A stretch of 50,023 nt of DNA from Bacteroidales bacterium (lineage in GTDB: Bacteria; Bacteroidota; Bacteroidia; Bacteroidales; WCHB1-69). How positions within the stretch are numbered: the first letter of the stretch is position 1; each line of letters begins with the position of its first letter. The stretch is from the NCBI GenBank assembly GCA_024686335.1, contig JAILCI010000024.1:1-50023 (forward strand), written 5' to 3'. Below the pieces are notes generated by a model. It was not told where the DNA came from. It made no database searches and worked only from the letters and a program-made list of their open reading frames with translations. Shown piece by piece: positions 35,628-44,282 of the stretch. A program made the position numbers and the translations under genes.

Positions 35628-38209
35628 TTCCCTTTAGACAACTTATAAATGAGATACCTGCAAAGAAATTCCATTCTGCAGTAATGACTTCGTTTTCGAT
35701 AAATTTATATTATTGCGAAGTGCAATTGCTTCGAACTCTGGCTGGCAAAGGAATTAATTTTGTGTCAGCAATTGTTGATTCAGATTGTCTTTCTAATCAA
35801 CTATTAAAATTTAGCAATGCCTTTGAACGAAAACGTTCTTTGGATTTCAGTATTCATGGGTATAAAACAAAGGGTGCATTTCATCCAAAAATACAATTTT
35901 ATGCAGGGGAGAAGAGTGTATTAGTTCTTGTCGGATCCGGGAATTTAACAGTAATGGGACACGGTAAGAATCTTGAAGTCTGGTCTCCGTTTATGGTTGA
36001 AAGTGTTGATAGCCCGGCATATCCATTGGTGCGAGATGTGTGGAACTATCTTAAAGGGATTTATAATCAGCTTGGAACCGAAGCTGATTATATTGTTCGT
36101 TCTATCGAGGAAAATTGTGCTATTCTACAAAAGCAATATGATGGGGATGTTATAGAGCATATTGTTGGAGAAAATAGTGTTAGGCTTTTCACCAATAAAA
36201 ATACATCATTATTTGACCAATGTATTGATTGGATAGGGGATGACAAAATCAAGACTATTACTATCATGGTGCCATTCTATGATGATGAGGCAAAATTGAT
36301 TAAAGCTTTGAATGAAAGATTTAAACCTCAAGAAATGAACCTTGTTGTAGAAGAGGGCTTTGGAGTGTTGCCAAATAAGAAAAGTATTCCTGACTATATC
36401 ACGATGTATGATTGGAGGAGTATTAAAGATTCTTTTGGGAATATGTATCAAAGTTATTTCCACTCTAAGTGTTTTTTCTTTGCTGGAGAAATGTATAATT
36501 ATATGCTTTGTGGAAGTGCTAATGCATCGGTGGCTGCTTTTGGTATCCCAGGTGCTAACCCTACAAATCATGAAACTTGCGTAGGGTTTAAGTCCAAATC
36601 AACAAATTATTTAAAATTGTCCGAGTTCGAATTGAATGATTCAATTAATGTTGATGATATTATTTCAACAAAAGAGCCTAAAGATAATTATAACTCCGAA
36701 GGCACCCAGAGCCTTTGGATAAAGGAAGCATCGTATTGTAATGACGAATATGAGTTATCTATAGAAAACCAATCCGATGAAATAGATGTGAATATAGCCT
36801 TTTTTACAGGGAGTAGATCAGATTCCTTTTGCTTCAAAGAACATTTGAAATGGGGATCGAGTATGATAAAAGGCATATTTAACTTACCGATTAACCCACT
36901 TTATGTTGAGATAACAAATTCCAAAGGAGTTCTGATTTCCAATCGTCAGTTTGTGATACCGACGGATATACTAGGAGTAAATAATCCTTCACCTGAATCC
37001 GTGTATATTAGGAAAAGATGTCGTGAAATCGAATCTGGCAATTTTGTCAATGGTCAGATGCTTAAATTTTTCACGGATCTTTTTTTTGTCCAAAATTCAA
37101 AAAAGCCATTGAATAGCATTTCAAATGAAAGTGCCGAGAAACCAGTAAGTGATGAAGAAGGGTTTTCATTTGACTCTTTAGAGGAATACCTCCGAGATGA
37201 TAGTCCAGAAATGCCAAATGTCTTAAGAGGAAGAAAGGGTAGAGAATCTACACGTCGTTCTATGATGTTTTTTGATAGTATTGTTTCATATATATCTAAG
37301 AGCTTTCAGGAAAAGAAGAATGAGGATATTGATGAAGAAGAAACTGAAGATGTTTCTAAATCATCAGGCCGAGACAAATCTGAATCACAAAATAGAGCTG
37401 TGAAAAAAGAGAAGGAAGCAAACAATATTAGAGATAGGATTTTAAAAATGTTTGACAAGTATATTTCGAACCTGGAATTTTCTGCTTTGTCAGAAAGGGA
37501 TGTTAAACGATCTATCTCATTACTTGAGGAATTAAAACAATTTATGGCCGCTATATTTTTCTTATATAGAACTTTCAGTTATAGATATACTTTGACAAAT
37601 GATGATGAAACGGAACATTCACTTATAAAACTTTTGAGATTACCAACTGATAGAAAGACTGCAACGGAGTATTTTTATCGAATAACATCTTTGTTTGGAT
37701 TGTACGTGATGAAATCAGCAATCCTGGATGAAGATGACAAGAATGATAAAAGAAATATTACTGAACTTTTGCAATATGCTTTTAAATTGTGTCTTACAGT
37801 TTTTTCAGTTTGCGATTGTTTAAATGAGAGCAATAAAGATTATGAAATGTTGGCTCCATACAAAGCTGTTGCTATAATGAATTTGAGACATTCACTATGT
37901 ATTGATATAGATTCTATTACAACTGATCAAGTGTTTGAGTTGTTGGATAGAGATATTCAGCTGATGGATGAATTTGATGAAACAGCTATAAAGACTTATA
38001 TCAACAATAATATTGCGTTATTAAATAATCCAGATAAAATTGTCAAGGATGATGTATTTGGATATTACTTTCTGAAGTCCTTTAATAAGTATGTTGCATT
38101 GCCATGTACGATGGCTTATCAATTCAATTCGGTAAAGCGGGAATATTGTTCTGATTATCGATACTTTTATAAACAACAAAAGATGGTAAAAGTTTACCCA
38201 TATAAATAA
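35624..38209 (+). CDS. PLD (HKD)-like nuclease-type protein (candidate defence gene 2)
   Basis: 861 residues. Two phospholipase D half-sites are visible: His87-x-Lys89 in AFHPKIQF with GSGN at 104-107, and His280-x-Lys282 in YFHSKCFFF with GSAN at 297-300. Two HxK(x)nGSxN copies within one chain normally build a single active site for phosphodiester cleavage by a covalent His intermediate, as in HKD nucleases and in PLD components of some defence systems. The C-terminal 500 residues contain an acidic low-complexity stretch (about 560-615) and a helical end without a recognised domain. It is coupled to the preceding unknown gene. Length and pairing match no named system that I know. Confidence 0.8.
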   Translation: MIPFRQLINEIPAKKFHSAVMTSFSINLYYCEVQLLRTLAGKGINFVSAIVDSDCLSNQLLKFSNAFERKRSLDFSIHGYKTKGAFHPKIQFYAGEKSVLVLVGSGNLTVMGHGKNLEVWSPFMVESVDSPAYPLVRDVWNYLKGIYNQLGTEADYIVRSIEENCAILQKQYDGDVIEHIVGENSVRLFTNKNTSLFDQCIDWIGDDKIKTITIMVPFYDDEAKLIKALNERFKPQEMNLVVEEGFGVLPNKKSIPDYITMYDWRSIKDSFGNMYQSYFHSKCFFFAGEMYNYMLCGSANASVAAFGIPGANPTNHETCVGFKSKSTNYLKLSEFELNDSINVDDIISTKEPKDNYNSEGTQSLWIKEASYCNDEYELSIENQSDEIDVNIAFFTGSRSDSFCFKEHLKWGSSMIKGIFNLPINPLYVEITNSKGVLISNRQFVIPTDILGVNNPSPESVYIRKRCREIESGNFVNGQMLKFFTDLFFVQNSKKPLNSISNESAEKPVSDEEGFSFDSLEEYLRDDSPEMPNVLRGRKGRESTRRSMMFFDSIVSYISKSFQEKKNEDIDEEETEDVSKSSGRDKSESQNRAVKKEKEANNIRDRILKMFDKYISNLEFSALSERDVKRSISLLEELKQFMAAIFFLYRTFSYRYTLTNDDETEHSLIKLLRLPTDRKTATEYFYRITSLFGLYVMKSAILDEDDKNDKRNITELLQYAFKLCLTVFSVCDCLNESNKDYEMLAPYKAVAIMNLRHSLCIDIDSITTDQVFELLDRDIQLMDEFDETAIKTYINNNIALLNNPDKIVKDDVFGYYFLKSFNKYVALPCTMAYQFNSVKREYCSDYRYFYKQQKMVKVYPYK

Positions 38210-38419
38210 AAATCGAAATTAAGAAATATTTTTTTAACCACTGAAATTTTCATGGTATAAATATTCGATTTGCTTAAGTTGTCAGAAAAGGATTGAAATA
38301 TCACCTTTTATTTGCCACTTTTGACTTCTCTTTTTTGGCGATTTTACAATGAAAACTGTCATAGTCTGCTTCCCTAATGATTCCCTTGCTTTCATGATTG
38401 CCAAAAATGTGCGTTAAAA

Positions 38420-38468
38420 TGTCACTTTTGAGCTTTGTGAAATGACGAATTGAATGCCAAAAGTGACA
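38420..38468. repeat. Palindromic repeat, copy 2 (TGTCACTTTT dyad)
   Basis: TGTCACTTTT (38420-38429) and AAAAGTGACA (38459-38468), identical arms to copy 1 at 33173, again with a 29-nt interior. About 19 of the 29 interior bases match copy 1, and both copies are followed by a similar TAATTTTCAA-type tail. The two copies have the same orientation and border the secreted-protein and PLD genes. Confidence 0.75.
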
Positions 38469-38520
38469 GCACCAACCATCCTCAAATATAATTTTCAACT
38501 TTCAATTTTCAATTAAAAAC

Positions 38521-38560
38521 TGTCACTTTTGAATGTTTATAAATGACAATTTGAATGCTT
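38521..38560. repeat. Palindromic repeat, copy 3 (right arm lost)
   Basis: TGTCACTTTT at 38521-38530 with an interior (AAATGACAATTTGAATGC and neighbours) very like copy 2, but the matching right arm is degenerate. With copy 2 it makes a partial tandem pair. The stretch 38210-38629 otherwise holds no gene. Confidence 0.6.
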
Positions 38561-38623
38561 AATTTTCAAGTTTTCATCTTTTTCAAAACATAATCCAGAC
38601 AGGTTGATTGAATGAAAAGAAAC

Positions 38624-38639
38624 GGAGGCCTAAACCTCC
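38624..38639 (-). terminator. Possible terminator overlapping the DUF2130 stop codon
   Basis: GGAGG (38624-38628) can pair with CCTCC (38635-38639) around CCTAAA, and T-rich sequence follows on both strands (TTTT after CCTCC on +, TTTCTTTT after the hairpin on -). It is short, so efficient termination is uncertain. Its position at the end of the minus-strand gene supports it. Confidence 0.35.
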
Positions 38640-39979
38640 TTTTCTTCATTATCATTCACCTCTTCCCACTCAGTCAAAGTCCGAGCTTCCTCAAATGCCT
38701 TCTTCATCGTCGGATTGTTGCGTGTCAGTCTCTTGATGGTCAACTCTTCGGCCTTGTTGTTGGCAAGACGTAGGTTGTTCTCGGAACCGATCAGTGCTTC
38801 CTTAATTTTATTCAGATGGTCAATGGACTTGTCAATCTCATCGATGGCTTTTTGGAATCTTTCACTAGCAATACGGCAGTTGCGACCGAACTTCTCTTTG
38901 AAATCAGCCAAATCATCTTCGAAATGGGTTATATCTATCGACTGCTTCTTGGCAATGGCAAGTTCTCTTTGATACTCCAGACTTTTTTTGGATGTCTGAA
39001 CCAACAGTGTGATCAGAGGAATAAAGAACTGAGGACGGATGACGTACATCTTCGGATAACGGTGCGACATGTCGACGATGCCTGTGTTGTATAACTCACT
39101 ATCCGGTTCAAGAAGACTGACTAAAACTGCGTACTCACAGTTTTTCTTAGTGCGATCAGAATCTAACTTCTTGAGAAAGTCTTCGTTTTTATGTTTGGTT
39201 GTTGTCTCGTCAGCCTCATTCTTCATCTCAAACATAATTGAGATGTATTTCTCACCGTCTTCAGAGTCGCTGAAGATGAAGTCACCTTTGCTACCTCCAG
39301 AAGCATCGTTGTCTTTCTCAAAGTAAGCATTAGGGAAAAGAGGTCTGATACGGTTGAATTCAGTGCTGCAATGCTGCTCCAGAGTTTCACCAATCATCTT
39401 GGTGGACATTTTGGCCTTAAGGTCCTTGTAATAGTCAATTTGCTCTTGAGCTAATTTTAACTTGTTTTCGTATAACTCTTTTTGATTTGAGATTCGGTTG
39501 GTGTTTTCTGCTTTTTGCGATTCAATTTCCGCCTTCAGTCGCTCAATCTCAAGCTCTTTTCCGTTGAGGATGTCCTTTGACTTATTCTGCTCTTCCAAGA
39601 CTGCCATTTTTTGTTTAGTTGAGCTATTTTCTAATTTTGCTTTCAAGTCATTAATGTCCTGGTCTTTTTCCGCTAGTGCGAGTTGCAGAGCAGACTCATT
39701 ATTCTGTTCAACAGTGTTAAGTTCACTCTTTAATCGATTTATTTCCAGGTCTTTTTTGTTAAGCTCTTCCGCTTTTTTGTTCAACTCCTTCTGGTGTTTG
39801 TTTTCCAATTGAGCTTTGAGCTTTTCTTGTTCAGTCAACTGTAGTTCATGTAACTCGGTTAGTCTACGCTTGACTTCTGCGTCAAATTCCGCATTCTTTA
39901 CCTGGTTGGCAATAATAGCGTAATCGTCTTCATTAACGGTGAATACATTTCCACATTTTGGGCATTTCAATTCTTTCAT
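38630..39979 (-). CDS. DUF2130 / RmuC-like coiled-coil nuclease-type protein
   Basis: 449 residues. A zinc-ribbon-like CPKC (Cys6, Cys9) at the N-terminus is followed by a long coiled coil (about 30-190). The domain after it contains GSKGDFIF (Asp233) and FEMKNE (Glu251, Lys253), which looks like a PD-(D/E)xK nuclease core. The C-terminal segment is again helical. This combination fits DUF2130, a family found with DNA-modifying and restriction genes. The promoter carries the same dyad as hsdR, so it is probably regulated with it. Nuclease activity is inferred from the motif only. Confidence 0.8.
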   Translation of the reverse strand: MKELKCPKCGNVFTVNEDDYAIIANQVKNAEFDAEVKRRLTELHELQLTEQEKLKAQLENKHQKELNKKAEELNKKDLEINRLKSELNTVEQNNESALQLALAEKDQDINDLKAKLENSSTKQKMAVLEEQNKSKDILNGKELEIERLKAEIESQKAENTNRISNQKELYENKLKLAQEQIDYYKDLKAKMSTKMIGETLEQHCSTEFNRIRPLFPNAYFEKDNDASGGSKGDFIFSDSEDGEKYISIMFEMKNEADETTTKHKNEDFLKKLDSDRTKKNCEYAVLVSLLEPDSELYNTGIVDMSHRYPKMYVIRPQFFIPLITLLVQTSKKSLEYQRELAIAKKQSIDITHFEDDLADFKEKFGRNCRIASERFQKAIDEIDKSIDHLNKIKEALIGSENNLRLANNKAEELTIKRLTRNNPTMKKAFEEARTLTEWEEVNDNEEKEV

Positions 39980-40046
39980 AATGTTTGTTTTTTTGAATTA
40001 ATAATAAAGTTAATAAGCTCATAAATCTGTGATCAAATTGATGTTG

Positions 40047-40085
40047 CAAAAGTAATTCAGATAGGTTCAGTCATATTGAACCTAT
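40047..40085 (-). promoter_or_regulatory. Promoter and operator dyad A, upstream of DUF2130
   Basis: On the minus strand a TACTTTTG box (40054-40047) is preceded by ATTCAG (6 nt, plus-strand reading) and the dyad ATAGGTTCA (40061-40069), 7 nt, TGAACCTAT (40077-40085). There is no -33 TTG at the usual distance, so the dyad covers the region where it would be. The same layout recurs at 44244-44282 and 47612-47650. Confidence 0.7.
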
Positions 40086-40140
40086 TTGAGATAGCTGTAA
40101 ATTATGCTTGTAAAATATTTTGTTGTAATGAATAGCTGAA

Positions 40141-40626
40141 TTAATCCGAATTCCTATTGATATAAAAACTCCCGTCATGAACCTGTTTCCCTGCATCATC
40201 GACCCAGCTTATCCAATATTTGGCAAATGAATCTGCTGATGAGCATAAGAATTCAACTTCATTATCACTTTCAGCTTCTACTATTTCAGGCAACTCGCTT
40301 AAAATTTCCAAAGCATTGGGGTACTGTTGGATGATTTCATTCGTAAACCCAATTTTGATTTCTTTAGCAGCGCATTTTCCTGTATTCTTTATTAGGATTA
40401 GCATCGGTCCTCCTTTGATTCGTTTGGAGAATTCTAAAACAAGGTTTGCATGTTTCAATGCTTCCCTTTCCCGTATTCTCTCCTCGAGATCATATTTGTT
40501 CAACTTTGATTGCTGGCAATGAGTTCGTATCCCTATTGTCAGGCTGACTCCTGCAATTATCAGACTAATGATTCCGATAACTACCCCTAAATCAAGATTC
40601 CAATTAAATGCCAAAAGTGTTGTCAT
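40141..40626 (-). CDS. Small membrane protein, downstream partner of hsdR
   Basis: 161 residues. The N-terminus carries a membrane helix (LGVVIGIISLIIAGVSLTI, about residues 13-31) preceded by a short periplasmic-like stretch, and the rest should be cytoplasmic: a helical charged region (about 40-65) and a small beta-rich domain. It starts 7 nt after the hsdR stop, so it is co-transcribed with it. The family is unknown to me. The position suggests a role with the restriction subunit, perhaps at the membrane, but it could be an unrelated accessory gene. Confidence 0.7.
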   Translation of the reverse strand: MTTLLAFNWNLDLGVVIGIISLIIAGVSLTIGIRTHCQQSKLNKYDLEERIREREALKHANLVLEFSKRIKGGPMLILIKNTGKCAAKEIKIGFTNEIIQQYPNALEILSELPEIVEAESDNEVEFLCSSADSFAKYWISWVDDAGKQVHDGSFYINRNSD

Positions 40627-40633
40627 AATATCC

Positions 40634-43600
40634 TTACTCTATCACCCCCGCTTCTGCCAATTCAATCGTGTTTTGTGATGTCACGTAGAGGTACATGGCT
40701 ACTAATTTGTGCGTGGCCTCTCTCAACTCTTGCTCCGAGGAGGTGGCTGATTCGTGAGACTCGCCATCTCGCCAACTTTTCACTGCATTGTAGTAATCTG
40801 CAAACAGTGCAAACTGGTCGTCGTGGTTGTGGTGCAGTTTTGAAAGGCATGGGATGGACATGACCGCGTCAATGAACGATGCAGATTTGTGCTCTTTTAC
40901 GACCGGACGGACTTCAAATCCATTGATGAGATAGAATAACTTCTTCAGGAAGGTTTCGTATTTGCTCAAGATGGTGTTAAAGTGACGGCGACGGTCCACC
41001 AAGCGCATCTGCCCACCACAGTAAATATGGTTCAACGAGTCCTTGACCATCTCGTTCATGCCGTCGTATTTCGGCAAGGTTTCTTTGACGACGATGCGTA
41101 GTGTGATATCCACGATTTCCGGTACGGGACGAATGGATTTCTGCAGGGCGGAGAAATCGTTTTCGAACTCCTTGACAATCTGTGCGATGAGTTTGTCGGC
41201 GTCGAATGGCAATGCCTGGTCAGACGCTGTGACTTTTGCCATGTGGTCCACCATCCTGCTTACGAACTCTTTTGAGAATGGGGTCTTGTCTTGTAATTCC
41301 TTCAAGAAGTCAAGGAATTTTCCAATGTTACCTTCAGCCTTCTCCATTAATTTCTCATAGATGAGTTTTGCTAGGATGTCGGGACTGTTGCCTGCACGGA
41401 AAGCCTCAATGATTTCCACATCTTCCTGAATCTCATCCACGATGGTGCGGATCACTTTGTCATGACCATCTAAAAAGTTTTTAAATGGTTCGTTGATAAT
41501 GTCAAGAATTTCTGATAAAGGCAGCTCTTCGTCAGGATTTTTTGCCGTTGGGTCTTTACCTGCTGTGATGGGTAGAGTTGTGTCTTCATCATCCAGAGGT
41601 AAAGCACCGTCAAATGTAAGTTGCTGGCGCAGTTTGTCCAGGTCTATTTGCTCCAAGATTTCCATCGGAAGGGTTTCCTTGGTATATGGCAGGTATTTGT
41701 AAAGCAGTCTGCAGAAGATGTAAAACTCTTCCAAATCGGTGTCAATGAAGTCCATGACCTGCGCGAGGAAACCATAACTGCGTACATATCGATCTACATA
41801 TTTGCGCAGTTTTTCTTTATCCTCATTGCTCATCGGCAACACATAGTTGTTTACGATACTTTTCAATATGCTTGGGACATTGTTCAGTTGATTTGAAACG
41901 ACAGCTTTGGCTACTGTCTGAACCTCATCAGGCGAGTACACCTTATATTCGTCAATTTTGTTTTTCAGTGTATACAGACGTTGTAGATCAACCTTCCCTT
42001 GAAGATCTGTCCGTTTATAGTATTGCTGGAATGCTTTTTGCACATCCTCGGCTTTGTTGCGGAAATCGATAACCATAGTGTCGGTTTTCTCTATTTTTCC
42101 GTCTTTATAGCAGCGGTTCAGACGGCTAAGCGTCTGAATGCATTGAATGCCGCCCATCAATTTGTCTACAAACATGGTATGTAATAGCGGTTGGTCAAAA
42201 CCTGTTTGAAATTTGTCTGCTACTACCAAAATACGATATTCGGGCTTGTTGAACTGCTCGCGGATGGCATTGTCTCTGATGCCAAAGCCATTCATACTGT
42301 CTTCGCTGTAGCTTTGCCCGTCAATTTCTACTTTTCCGGAGAAGGCTACCAGTGTCTTGATGGAGTTGTTGTATTCTGTTTTGATGACATCGTCAATGTA
42401 CTGCTTGAACATGACAGCAGATTTGCGTGAATCTGTTACTACCATCGCCTTGGCTCTGCCACCAATCTTGTGAATGGTGTGATTCATGAAATGAGTTACC
42501 ATCATCCGAGCTTTCTGCATCATATTGTAGGGATCTTCATTTAGCGCCTCCATGATGAGCCGAATGGATTTTTTCTTTTCAAATTCATCATCGCACTGAT
42601 TATCCTCTTTGTGATCTTTTTTCACATACTCATACATGGTCAGATAGGTGACGTAGTTCTCCAGCACATCCAGAATAAAACCTTCGTCGATGGCCTGCTT
42701 CATGGTGTAGTAGTCATGTGCTTCGTAGAAGTCGTTGCCAATGCTATGTTTCATTGCATTTGTGCTCTCTACGGTAGTTTTGCGGCCGAATAGGATGTAT
42801 GTTCTGTCCTTAGGTGTGGCAGTGAAAGCGTAGAAACTTAGGTGCTTCATACGCTGTCTCATCCTTTGCATGTATGCTAAGGTCATCTCGTAGGTGTCTT
42901 CAAAGTCTTCGTCGAAGGCTACCTTATCATTGCTTGTCAAGGCTTCTGCCAAGTCTTTCATAGACTCGTTTCCTAGAGCGGTGTGAGCTTCGTCAACGAT
43001 GATGGCATAATGACGGTCAACTTTGTTCTTCAGGAAGGGTAGGGCATAGCTGAATTTCTGTACTGTACAGACGATGATACGTGGAGGGTTTGGCTCGTCG
43101 AGGGCAGCTGCCAGTTTGTATGAACCTTTCCGGATGTCGCGGACTGTCTTGGCCACCTCTTCAAAGGCATTCACATCGTCGGCCATGTTGGCATTGAGTA
43201 CAATACGGTCTGTCACCATGATGATGCAGTCATAAATGGGATTTCCTTTATCATCCAATGTGTTGGCCAGTTGGTGAGCCAACCAGGCCATGGTCTTGGT
43301 CTTTCCGGAACCTGCAGAATGCTCAATGAGATAGTTGTGTCCAGCACCTTCAGCCTTGGCGTAGTTGATAAGTTTACGCACTGCCCGTAGTTGATGGAAA
43401 CGCGGGAAGAATACGGTTTCTTCTTTGTCGGTTTTGTTGACCTTGTATGACTTGATGAAATGCTCGATGATGTTGAGCAGACTGTCTGCCTGCCAAATGT
43501 CGCGCCACAGATAAGCTGTTGCATAGTCTCCCGGGATGACTGGATTAACACTGTCCTGGTTGAAAGGGAGAAAATTGGTACCTTCACCTTTCAGACGGGT

Positions 43601-44218
43601 AGTCATGAAAGCATAGTTGTTGTCAACAGCGAAATGGACCAGACAGTTTCGCAGAAAACGGTTGTTCGGGTTGCGGTCTCTACGGTATTGCTGGATGCTG
43701 TGGGTGTAGTTTTGGTCTGTAAACTCGTTTTTGAGTTCCGCTGTGATGATGGGCAATCCGTTGATGAAGATGACGAGATCAAGAGTATTAGCACTGTCGG
43801 TTTTGTCGGTGGAGTAGTGCATCTGTCTTACCACTGCAAATCGATTAGCCTTATAGAGTTTGTCCGGTTCACTTCCTGCTGGCGCCATCTCATCTTTGAA
43901 AGCCACGAAACGAACTTCCGTGCCTCTGATTTTGATGCCTTTCTTCAGGATGTGCAGCATCCCTTGATTTTCCAAGGTGCTGTTATATACGCGAATGACT
44001 TCGTCTATAGCACCATTTCCGAACTCTTTTGTCAACTTGGCCCAGGTTTTGGTTTGAGCCTGCAGAAAGTGTAGCAGTTCATCCTTATCGCACATGTTTT
44101 TGACGACAGGTGTGAAATCCTCTTTTTTAGGATAACTGCGTTGACAATACATTGGACTGTTTGCCAGATAGCTGCTGATTTGATCTTCGAGTCTCTTTTC
44201 GGTCATCGGGTTACTCAT
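40634..44218 (-). CDS. hsdR: Type I restriction-modification system, restriction subunit
   Basis: 1194 residues, close to the usual length. The N-terminal nuclease core is visible (Asp147 in LDLVIFI; Glu161 and Lys163 in TAELKNE), followed by the translocase: Walker A SAGSGKT (301-307), DEAH (409-412) and TATP (466-469). The remaining helicase and C-terminal parts are present, without frameshift. HsdR cleaves unmethylated DNA away from the recognition site after ATP-driven translocation, in a complex with HsdM and HsdS. Its own promoter lies between it and hsdS, with the dyad shared with DUF2130. Confidence 0.95.
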   Translation of the reverse strand: MSNPMTEKRLEDQISSYLANSPMYCQRSYPKKEDFTPVVKNMCDKDELLHFLQAQTKTWAKLTKEFGNGAIDEVIRVYNSTLENQGMLHILKKGIKIRGTEVRFVAFKDEMAPAGSEPDKLYKANRFAVVRQMHYSTDKTDSANTLDLVIFINGLPIITAELKNEFTDQNYTHSIQQYRRDRNPNNRFLRNCLVHFAVDNNYAFMTTRLKGEGTNFLPFNQDSVNPVIPGDYATAYLWRDIWQADSLLNIIEHFIKSYKVNKTDKEETVFFPRFHQLRAVRKLINYAKAEGAGHNYLIEHSAGSGKTKTMAWLAHQLANTLDDKGNPIYDCIIMVTDRIVLNANMADDVNAFEEVAKTVRDIRKGSYKLAAALDEPNPPRIIVCTVQKFSYALPFLKNKVDRHYAIIVDEAHTALGNESMKDLAEALTSNDKVAFDEDFEDTYEMTLAYMQRMRQRMKHLSFYAFTATPKDRTYILFGRKTTVESTNAMKHSIGNDFYEAHDYYTMKQAIDEGFILDVLENYVTYLTMYEYVKKDHKEDNQCDDEFEKKKSIRLIMEALNEDPYNMMQKARMMVTHFMNHTIHKIGGRAKAMVVTDSRKSAVMFKQYIDDVIKTEYNNSIKTLVAFSGKVEIDGQSYSEDSMNGFGIRDNAIREQFNKPEYRILVVADKFQTGFDQPLLHTMFVDKLMGGIQCIQTLSRLNRCYKDGKIEKTDTMVIDFRNKAEDVQKAFQQYYKRTDLQGKVDLQRLYTLKNKIDEYKVYSPDEVQTVAKAVVSNQLNNVPSILKSIVNNYVLPMSNEDKEKLRKYVDRYVRSYGFLAQVMDFIDTDLEEFYIFCRLLYKYLPYTKETLPMEILEQIDLDKLRQQLTFDGALPLDDEDTTLPITAGKDPTAKNPDEELPLSEILDIINEPFKNFLDGHDKVIRTIVDEIQEDVEIIEAFRAGNSPDILAKLIYEKLMEKAEGNIGKFLDFLKELQDKTPFSKEFVSRMVDHMAKVTASDQALPFDADKLIAQIVKEFENDFSALQKSIRPVPEIVDITLRIVVKETLPKYDGMNEMVKDSLNHIYCGGQMRLVDRRRHFNTILSKYETFLKKLFYLINGFEVRPVVKEHKSASFIDAVMSIPCLSKLHHNHDDQFALFADYYNAVKSWRDGESHESATSSEQELREATHKLVAMYLYVTSQNTIELAEAGVIE

Positions 44219-44243
44219 AACAGTATATTTTTTATTTACAATG

Positions 44244-44282
44244 CAAAATTAAAAACCATAGGTTCAGTGATATTGAACCTAT
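44244..44282 (-). promoter_or_regulatory. Promoter and operator dyad B, upstream of hsdR
   Basis: On the minus strand TAATTTTG (44251-44244) is 6 nt from the dyad ATAGGTTCA (44258-44266), 7 nt, TGAACCTAT (44274-44282). The dyad touches the last codon of hsdS. The predicted transcript would start near 44237, giving a short leader before hsdR (44218). Confidence 0.75.

Noticed and set aside
38301-38498. 65-codon minus-strand frame
   Set aside because: It covers the palindromic repeat copy 2 and has no start context, so it is likely a chance frame.
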